DNA from: Chitinivibrionia bacterium
GTDB taxonomy: Bacteria > Krumholzibacteriota > Krumholzibacteriia > WVZY01
DNA: 11,814 nt
NCBI GenBank assembly: GCA_016208665.1
Contig: JACQXT010000037.1
Location: 1-11,814, forward strand
Direction of reading: 5' to 3'
Of the stretch, positions 7,481-11,814 are shown one piece after another (within the stretch, counting starts at the first letter, position 1; each line of letters starts with the position of its first letter). The translations under genes and the position numbers were made by a program. The notes beneath the pieces were generated by a model. The model saw only the letters and a program-made list of their open reading frames with translations, was not told the origin of the DNA and ran no database searches.

Positions 7481-8818
7481 ATGAAAAAGAAGAGACGTTT
7501 GATCGTGGTCGATATCGCGGGTTTCTCGCCGAGGCATTTCGAGGAGAAGGACACGATCCCGAACATTGCGGGCCTGCTGAAGGAGGGGTTTGCCGCCCCG
7601 TTGAATCCCGCCTTTCCGGCGGTGACCTGCACCATGCAGTCGACCCTGCTGACCGGGGCGTTTCCCTCCGAGCACGGGATTGTGGCAAACGGGTTCATGG
7701 ACCGGACCGCCCTGGAGCCTCATTTTTGGGAACAGCCTTCATCGCTGGTCCAGAGGCCGCGGATCTGGGACGTTCTGAAACAAAAAGATCCCGCCTTCAA
7801 AACGGCGGTCCTTTTCTGGCAGAACACGATGTTCGCCGATTCGGACATCGTGATCACCCCCCGCCCGCTTCATCTGGAGTCGGGCATGGTCCCGTGGTGC
7901 TACTCCAAACCCGTGGGGTTTTATGAAAACCTGGTCAAAAAATCGGGGGAATTCAATCTCATGCATTATTGGGGACCGATGGTGTCCGTCAAATCCAGCG
8001 AGTGGATCATGGGAGCGGCCATTCAGACCCTGAGGGAGACCCGTCCCGATCTTCTCCTGTGCTACATTCCACACTTGGATTACTCCTCTCAGAAACTCGG
8101 CATCATGACCGATACGGAACGGAAGGATTTGCGGGAGGTGGACCGGTTGATCGGAAATCTCCTTCAGGCCGTGCGGGATACGGGTTTGCAGGAAGAGACC
8201 GCCGTGATGCTTCTCTCCGAATATGCCCTTAGGAATGTCACGGGGGCCGTCTGTCTGAATCGGGAACTCCGGAGGGCGGGATTGTTATCCGTCCGGGAAA
8301 TCCAGGGAAAAGAGTATATCGACTTTGAAATGAGCCGGGCCTTTGCGATGGTGGACCATCAAGTGGCCCATATTTACGTGAAACCGGGAGAGCCGGATCG
8401 GTGTCGGCAGGTGCTGGAGGGAGTTGAAGGGGTGGATCATGTGTGGGGAATGGAAGAGCAAAAGGTTCACAGAATTTACCACGAGCGCTCGGGAGAGTTG
8501 ATTGCCGTAGCTAGACCCGACCGGTGGTTCGCCTATTATTGGTGGGAGGAGGCCGAAAAGGCCCCCGATTTCACGCGGACCGTGGACATTCACCGGAAGC
8601 CCGGATACGACCCGCTGGATCTTTTCTTTGACCCGAAGACCCGATCGATTTCCACGGATACCTCGCTGATCAAGGGGTCCCATGGGATTTTGCCCAAGAC
8701 GGACGCCCAGAAGGCCTGTCTGGTTCTGGGAGGGAGTTTGCCGGATGGGTTGGAAAGGAAAAAATCCTACGAAGCCGTGGAGATCGCCTCCCTGATGGAG
8801 CGGGTGATATTCCAGTGA
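7481..8818 (+). CDS. eboF: Alkaline-phosphatase-superfamily (nucleotide pyrophosphatase/phosphodiesterase-like) protein, EboF type
   Basis: This encodes a 445-residue protein of the type I phosphodiesterase/nucleotide pyrophosphatase branch of the alkaline phosphatase superfamily. ATG at 7481 follows GGGAGGTG (7469-7476). D11 (VVDIAGF), the probable nucleophile T49 (PAVTCTMQSTLLTG), D200 (IPHLDY) and H401 (KGSHG) are present. Q204 stands where NPP enzymes have a metal-binding His, and SEYAL (246-250, E247-Y248) stands where they have Asp-His. These substitutions, with KGSHG, VDHQVAH and VDIHRKPGYDP, match what I remember of the EboF-like family, so they are probably a family trait and not decay. 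The reaction is unknown, and the altered site argues against an ordinary nucleotide pyrophosphatase. No signal peptide is visible, so it is likely cytoplasmic. Its stop overlaps a possible small ORF. Confidence 0.87.
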   Translation: MKKKRRLIVVDIAGFSPRHFEEKDTIPNIAGLLKEGFAAPLNPAFPAVTCTMQSTLLTGAFPSEHGIVANGFMDRTALEPHFWEQPSSLVQRPRIWDVLKQKDPAFKTAVLFWQNTMFADSDIVITPRPLHLESGMVPWCYSKPVGFYENLVKKSGEFNLMHYWGPMVSVKSSEWIMGAAIQTLRETRPDLLLCYIPHLDYSSQKLGIMTDTERKDLREVDRLIGNLLQAVRDTGLQEETAVMLLSEYALRNVTGAVCLNRELRRAGLLSVREIQGKEYIDFEMSRAFAMVDHQVAHIYVKPGEPDRCRQVLEGVEGVDHVWGMEEQKVHRIYHERSGELIAVARPDRWFAYYWWEEAEKAPDFTRTVDIHRKPGYDPLDLFFDPKTRSISTDTSLIKGSHGILPKTDAQKACLVLGGSLPDGLERKKSYEAVEIASLMERVIFQ

Positions 8819-8940
8819 TCCCGAAAAACCCTCCGGTTATCGATGGTGAATTCTTCGACGAGGTGGGAGGCTGGAATCTCAGGGAGAAAGTGAAAGCGGC
8901 GCTCCGGGTAGCGTGCGGCGAAGGAAAGACCGGGGCGTGA
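8815..8940 (+). CDS. Possible small ORF of 41 residues between eboF and the MutS-like gene
   Basis: The 118 bases between eboF and the next gene hold an open frame that starts at GTG 8815, overlapping the eboF stop (GTGA). It ends at TGA 8938-8940, overlapping the next gene's GTG in the same GTGA manner. The predicted 41 residues contain a proline-rich start (IPKNPP), an acidic patch (DGEFFDEVGG) and an amphipathic basic segment (REKVKAALRVACGEGK). I recognise no family. The ribosome site is weak (GGGTGA at 8802-8807). Coupling at both ends and the lack of in-frame stops favour a real gene. Its small size and lack of homology leave open that this is spacer, or that the downstream protein starts at GTG 8913. 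Confidence 0.35.
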   Translation: MIPKNPPVIDGEFFDEVGGWNLREKVKAALRVACGEGKTGA

Positions 8941-10781
8941 AGGAACAATCGCTGCAACGTCACCTCAATCGGCTGGACCGGCATCGGGACAGCGCCCGGC
9001 GCTTGGGAGAACGGTTCACCCGCCTGCGGATGATCGTCTTTGCCGCGGGGGGAGCCGCGGGCTATCTGGGATATGCCGCCGATCGGGTCCCCCTGGCCGT
9101 CGGGTTATCCGCCTTCTTTGGGACTCTTTTCCTCGTCCTGTTCTATTTCCATTCCCGGTTGAAGCAGCGGACGCAACGACTGGACCGCTGGATCGCCATC
9201 CGGCGGGCCCACCTCGCGCGGGCGACCCTGGATTGGGAGGGGGTTCCCCCCGCGCGGGATTACCCGGTTCCGGAACACCATCCTTACGCCCACGACCTGG
9301 ACATTGTCGGCCATTATTCGCTTCTCCGGCTGATCGACACGACCGTTTCCACCCACGGCCGCCGCCGGCTCGTTGCCGCTCTGCTCGATCCCGATCTGGA
9401 TCCCGACGCCATCGAACAGCGTCAGCAACTGGTTCGCGAACTGGCGCCGCGATCGCTTCTCTGCGACCGGTTGGCCCTGGAGGCGAAAAGGGGAGCGGAG
9501 GATGGCGAACTGCAAAGCGACCGAATGGTCCGGGCGCTTCAGACATCCCAGGCGATCCCCGGCCTGAGGATTCTGTTGGGGGTCGAGACGGGATTGGCCG
9601 CCCTGACCCTCCTCTTTGTCGTTCTGGAATTCGGCCTGGGCGGCCTGCGGCTCTGGGGTTACACCTTTCTTCTTTATGTCCTGATCTATTTCGGCGCCTT
9701 CCTCCGCCTGGCGCCGGTTTTCAGCCAGGCCCTGGACCTCCGGCGTCAACTCGAGGGCCTCGGGGGGCTCTTCTGGTTATTGGAGAAGCGGCGAGACGGA
9801 TCGGCGCCGGGATTGATGGAAGTCATGGCCCCGTTTCATCGGCCCGGCATGCGCCCGTCCGAAATGATCCGGGGGATCGCCCGGGTCTGCGCCGCGCTGA
9901 GCGTCCAGGGGAACATGCTCGTCCACCTGGCCCTGAACGCCGTGCTTCCGTGGGACCTTTATTTCATCTTCCGGTATGAACGGGTCCGGGGGCGGATCGC
10001 CGCCCTCTTTCCGGAATGGATGGAGGCCCTGGGCCGGCTGGAGGCGGCCGCCGCGCCGGCCCGGTTCGGGGCACTTCACCCCGGCTATGTCTTCCCCCGC
10101 CTCGATCGGTCGGCTCCGTCCTCGCCGCGCATCGCCGCCGTCGGCATGGGCCATCCTCTCATCCCGCATTCCCGCCGGGTGGTGAACGACTTCACGCTGG
10201 AGCATTCCGGCTCGGTGGTCCTCCTGACCGGTTCCAACATGTCCGGCAAGAGCGCATTTTTGCGAACGGTCGGGATCAATGCCTGTCTCGCCCTGGCCGG
10301 GGGCCCGGTCTGCGCGGAGTCGTTTGCGTTGTCGGTTCTGCGGATCCGGTGCAGCGTCCGGATTCAGGACGACCTGGAGGAGGGGCTCTCCTATTTCTAT
10401 GCCGAGGTGAAGCGGTTGAAGCAGATCCTGGACGCGGCGGCGGACCGGTCGGCCCCGCCGATCCTCTTTCTGATCGACGAGATCTACAAGGGGACGAATA
10501 ACCGGGAGCGTCTTCTGGGCAGCACCTGTTATCTGAAGACCTTGTTGGAATGCCGCGGACTGGGTCTCGTGACGACCCATGACCTGGAATTGGCCACCCT
10601 CGAGGCTGAGGCCAAGGGGATCCGGAACTTCCACTTCCAGGAAGAGGTTGCGGACGGGAAACTGGTCTTCGACTACCGCCTTCGGCCCGGTCCCTGTCCC
10701 ACCACGAACGCCCTCCGGATCATGGCCCTGGAGGGGCTTCCCACCCCGCCCATGGATGCCCTCTCCATGGGTCCCCCTTGA
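8937..10781 (+). CDS. Membrane-anchored MutS-like ATPase
   Basis: This encodes a 614-residue protein with the ATPase domain of the MutS/ABC family but no recognisable mismatch-binding N-terminal domain. After a basic start (about 1-30) come two hydrophobic segments (about 31-50 and 54-71), and two more at about 212-233 and 240-258, so the protein is probably fixed in the membrane. A MutS core-like helical region follows (QQLVRELA, LDRLE-like segments). The C-terminal ATPase has Walker A GSNMSGKS (432-439), a YFYAEVKRLK segment like the MutS signature, Walker B ILFLIDEI (D514, E515), NRERLLGS and a switch His in TTHDLEL (H548). RLRPGPCPTTNALRIM near the end is also typical of MutS. Start GTG 8937 overlaps the small ORF stop; GTG 8913 is an alternative. 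Such 'MutS-related' membrane proteins are known only by sequence, and I know of no assigned role. Last gene of the run. Confidence 0.85.
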   Translation: MKEQSLQRHLNRLDRHRDSARRLGERFTRLRMIVFAAGGAAGYLGYAADRVPLAVGLSAFFGTLFLVLFYFHSRLKQRTQRLDRWIAIRRAHLARATLDWEGVPPARDYPVPEHHPYAHDLDIVGHYSLLRLIDTTVSTHGRRRLVAALLDPDLDPDAIEQRQQLVRELAPRSLLCDRLALEAKRGAEDGELQSDRMVRALQTSQAIPGLRILLGVETGLAALTLLFVVLEFGLGGLRLWGYTFLLYVLIYFGAFLRLAPVFSQALDLRRQLEGLGGLFWLLEKRRDGSAPGLMEVMAPFHRPGMRPSEMIRGIARVCAALSVQGNMLVHLALNAVLPWDLYFIFRYERVRGRIAALFPEWMEALGRLEAAAAPARFGALHPGYVFPRLDRSAPSSPRIAAVGMGHPLIPHSRRVVNDFTLEHSGSVVLLTGSNMSGKSAFLRTVGINACLALAGGPVCAESFALSVLRIRCSVRIQDDLEEGLSYFYAEVKRLKQILDAAADRSAPPILFLIDEIYKGTNNRERLLGSTCYLKTLLECRGLGLVTTHDLELATLEAEAKGIRNFHFQEEVADGKLVFDYRLRPGPCPTTNALRIMALEGLPTPPMDALSMGPP

Positions 10782-10808
10782 GCAGGTGTCAACATAAGGC
10801 TGGTCACC

Positions 10809-10826
10809 CGGGAATGGTCGTTCCCG
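10809..10826. repeat. Hairpin after the MutS-like gene, part of a repeat copy
   Basis: CGGGAA (10809-10814) pairs with TTCCCG (10821-10826) around a 6-base loop. It lies 27 bases after the MutS-like stop. No T-tract follows, so it is not a classical intrinsic terminator, but it may stabilise the 3' end of the operon mRNA. It is the first half of a composite repeat seen again near 11609. Confidence 0.55.
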
Positions 10827-10854
10827 CAAAAGGATGGTAGCAAAAGGATGGCAG
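10827..10854 (+). repeat. 14-base tandem repeat, two copies
   Basis: CAAAAGGATGGTAG (10827-10840) is followed directly by CAAAAGGATGGCAG (10841-10854), one mismatch. It looks like a local duplication inside the first composite repeat. Confidence 0.8.
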
Positions 10855-10913
10855 GTTGGGCTGCGACCCATTGCAAGGGAATGGCGCAATGGGTCCCCCG
10901 GCGAAGCCCAACC
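10854..10913. repeat. Nested long palindrome (REP-like) between convergent genes
   Basis: The outer arms GGTTGGGCT (10854-10862) and AGCCCAACC (10905-10913) are perfect 9-bp complements. Inside them GACCCATTGC (10865-10874) and GCAATGGGTC (10886-10895) are perfect 10-bp complements around an 11-base loop. An asymmetric internal bulge lies between the two stems (2 bases left, 9 bases right). The structure lies between the stop of the MutS-like gene (10781) and that of higA (10920), which are convergent. It could protect or end transcripts from both sides. The GTTGGGC...GCCCAAC arms recur at 11661-11687, so it is a repeat family and not a one-off. Confidence 0.8.
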
Positions 10914-10919
10914 AGTTGG

Positions 10920-11219
10920 CTACGCCGCGGTACCCGACCACGGTTTTATCTTCGCCAACGTCTTTGCGAGGGCCTCTTCCGCAAGTTCCGTGTCGTAGGC
11001 CGCCTGAGCCCGGAGCCAGTAGCCATTGGACAGACCGAAGAACCGGCAGAGGCGCAGGTCGGTATCGGCCGTGACGGCCCGCTTGCCCGCCACAATCTCG
11101 CCGATCCGCTGGGCGGGCACGCCGATCTCCTTGGCCAGGCGGTACCGCGAGAGCCCCATCGGGATGAGGAACTCCTCGATCAGCAATTCGCCCGGTGTTA
11201 TGGGTTTGAGCCTTCCCAT
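10920..11219 (-). CDS. higA: HigA-family antitoxin, helix-turn-helix protein
   Basis: This encodes a 99-residue XRE-type antitoxin that would bind the toxin encoded just upstream of it and repress their shared promoter. The start LKPITPGELLIEEFL is typical of the HigA family. The helix-turn-helix covers about residues 23-60 (LSRYRLAKEIGVPAQ, RIGEIVAGKR, TADTDLRLCRFFGLS), followed by GYWLRAQAAYD, also typical. ATG 11219 is preceded on the minus strand by GGGAGA in the 12-base gap after higB, which supports this start. Toxin before antitoxin is the usual higBA order. The length is normal and I see no damage. Confidence 0.93.
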   Translation of the reverse strand: MGRLKPITPGELLIEEFLIPMGLSRYRLAKEIGVPAQRIGEIVAGKRAVTADTDLRLCRFFGLSNGYWLRAQAAYDTELAEEALAKTLAKIKPWSGTAA

Positions 11220-11231
11220 GGGTTGTCTCCC

Positions 11232-11510
11232 TTAATGGTAATCCACGATTTCGACGTTTTCCGCACCCGCGGCCGTCCAGCGAAAGCAGACGCGGAATTG
11301 GTCGTTCACGCGGATACTGTATTGCCCTGAGCGGTTACCCTTGAGCGCTTCCAACCGGTTGCCCGGCGGCACGCGCAAATCTTCTATTTGTTTCGCGATT
11401 TGCAATTGCCGAAGTTTTCGCCGCGCGACCGACTCGATGTTCGCGAACCGCTTGACTCGCCGACCACTCGCGAGAGCCTCGGTGTCCGCGTTCTTGAACG
11501 ATACGATCAT
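11232..11510 (-). CDS. higB: HigB-family toxin, RelE-like mRNA endonuclease
   Basis: This encodes a 92-residue RelE/HigB-fold toxin expected to cut mRNA on the ribosome. The N-terminus MIVSFKNADTEAL, the middle PGNRLEALKGNRSGQYS (50-65), IRVNDQFRVCFRW (66-78) and the end VEIVDYH are the standard HigB blocks, with the basic residues R67 and R73 in the expected places. ATG 11510 is chosen because family members begin with M-I-x-S-F. An in-frame GTG at 11525 would add five residues and overlap the predicted -10 element. No Shine-Dalgarno sequence is visible. It is followed 12 bases later by higA. The pair sits between two repeat copies, which suggests acquisition as a unit. Confidence 0.93.
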   Translation of the reverse strand: MIVSFKNADTEALASGRRVKRFANIESVARRKLRQLQIAKQIEDLRVPPGNRLEALKGNRSGQYSIRVNDQFRVCFRWTAAGAENVEIVDYH

Positions 11511-11515
11511 GTCGC

Positions 11516-11544
11516 ATGGTAACACTGTGCGTGAATAACGTCAA
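11516..11544 (-). promoter_or_regulatory. Predicted promoter of higBA
   Basis: On the minus strand TTGACG (11544-11539) and TACCAT (11521-11516) are separated by 17 bases, matching a sigma-70-type promoter at 5 of 6 and 4 of 6 positions. The expected transcription start falls at or next to the A of the higB ATG (11510), so the toxin message may be leaderless. HigA commonly represses at such a site, but I did not find a clear palindromic operator. Confidence 0.55.
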
Positions 11545-11576
11545 GCGTGATTACTTGGGGGAGGACGGTCGGGGAG

Positions 11577-11591
11577 GGTCCTTCCCGCTAA
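11577..11591 (+). repeat. Possible degenerate third copy of the repeat core
   Basis: GGTCCTTCCCGCTAA resembles the GGTCATTCCCGCGAA core at 11621-11635 and the GGTCGTTCCCGCAAA core at 10816-10830. Short, so possibly chance. Confidence 0.35.
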
Positions 11592-11608
11592 TGAGACGGC
11601 AACCGGGA

Positions 11609-11687
11609 TCACCCATGAATGGTCATTCCCGCGAAAGCTGGAATCCCGGGAGGACGGTAGGTTGGGCATCGCTCCGCTCCGCCCAAC
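11609..11687 (+). repeat. Second copy of the composite palindromic repeat
   Basis: TCACCCATGAATGGTCATTCCCGC starts here (TCACCC at 11609-11614, GAATGGTC at 11617-11624, TTCCCGC at 11626-11632) and matches 10804-10827 with only a few differences. As in the first copy it is followed by GGTAGGTTGGGC-type sequence and an inverted arm: GTTGGGC (11661-11667) with GCCCAAC (11681-11687), loop 13 bases. The TTCC...GGAA segment around 11626-11643 resembles the widely dispersed 'ATTCCCGCGAAAGCGGGAAT' type of repeat. It lies in the same orientation as the first copy, on the other side of higBA. Confidence 0.75.
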
Positions 11688-11802
11688 AATATGACCGAAA
11701 TTTATGGGAGCCGACCAACGGCTAACGGCGTCGGCTGGAGCGACTTGTTCGTCCGCCAATACCGAAGGGCTAAAATGCAAAAGGGAGTGCATTCGTCGGG
11801 GC

Positions 11803-11808
11803 TTGACA
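11803..11808 (+). promoter_or_regulatory. Possible -35 element of a gene beyond the window
   Basis: TTGACA is a perfect -35 hexamer. The -10 would fall past the last base, so the call cannot be completed here. Confidence 0.3.
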
Positions 11809-11814
11809 TGTGTA

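Larger units (their letters stand above)
11526..11814. other. Non-coding stretch after higBA to the window edge
   Basis: I find no convincing gene here. The open frames are short, have no recognisable protein and run through the repeats. Besides the higBA -35 element and the repeat copies, it contains an inverted pair AGCCGAC (11709-11715) / GTCGGCT (11730-11736) and a small ATGCA/TGCAT pair (11775-11779 / 11788-11792). Confidence 0.6.

Noticed and set aside
10809..10826. Rho-independent terminator after the MutS-like gene
   Set aside because: The stem is good but it is followed by GCAAAAGG and not by a T-run.
10804..11687. Insertion sequence around higBA
   Set aside because: No transposase is present and the flanking repeats are direct copies of small palindromic elements, not terminal inverted repeats.
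11516..11725. Small plus-strand open frame after higB
   Set aside because: It runs through the repeat copy and promoter, has no ribosome site and encodes no recognisable protein; the minus-strand frame at 11541-11792 fails for the same reasons.
11709..11760. Integron attC site
   Set aside because: GGCTAAC near 11720 resembles a core site, but there is no matching GTTRRRY partner at a proper distance and no integrase; only the AGCCGAC/GTCGGCT inverted pair is real.

Overview
The window is a GC-rich stretch of a Gram-negative chromosome. A TonB-dependent outer-membrane receptor and a TonB protein establish the outer membrane. The dense packing, frequent GTG starts and short dispersed palindromes fit a free-living bacterium of a Nitrospirota, Desulfobacterota or Acidobacteriota type, but I cannot assign the lineage from this sequence.

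Layout. (1) Positions 1-1359 hold the 3' part of a von Willebrand factor A membrane protein of the Bat/VWA type, cut by the window edge. (2) Positions 1391-10781 hold an almost gapless same-strand run: TonB-dependent receptor, TonB, a xylose-isomerase-like TIM barrel, a TatD-family metal hydrolase (EboB type), a second xylose-isomerase-like TIM barrel, a UbiA-family prenyltransferase-like protein (EboC type), an alkaline-phosphatase-superfamily protein (EboF type), a possible 41-codon ORF, and a membrane-anchored MutS-like ATPase. Several junctions overlap by a few bases, so I read this as one operon. (3) Positions 10782-11814 are a different landscape: a minus-strand higBA toxin-antitoxin pair lying between two copies of a composite palindromic repeat, then a stretch without a convincing gene that ends in a -35-like hexamer at the window edge.

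The core resembles the ebo ('edge of biofilm') cluster. In cyanobacteria that cluster is linked to moving a scytonemin precursor out of the cytoplasm, and related clusters occur in eustigmatophyte plastids and in Pseudomonas. Three signature proteins (EboB, EboC, EboF) are recognisable. EboA, the dehydroquinate-synthase-like EboD and the long form of EboE are absent from this window. Two paralogous COG1082 TIM barrels of 289 and 288 residues may do the job of EboE. Coupling to a TonB receptor, a TonB protein and a MutS-like membrane ATPase makes this a non-standard arrangement. My working inference is that the enzymes make or modify a prenylated or polar metabolite whose movement across the envelope involves the receptor and TonB. 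The direction of movement and the chemistry are unknown.
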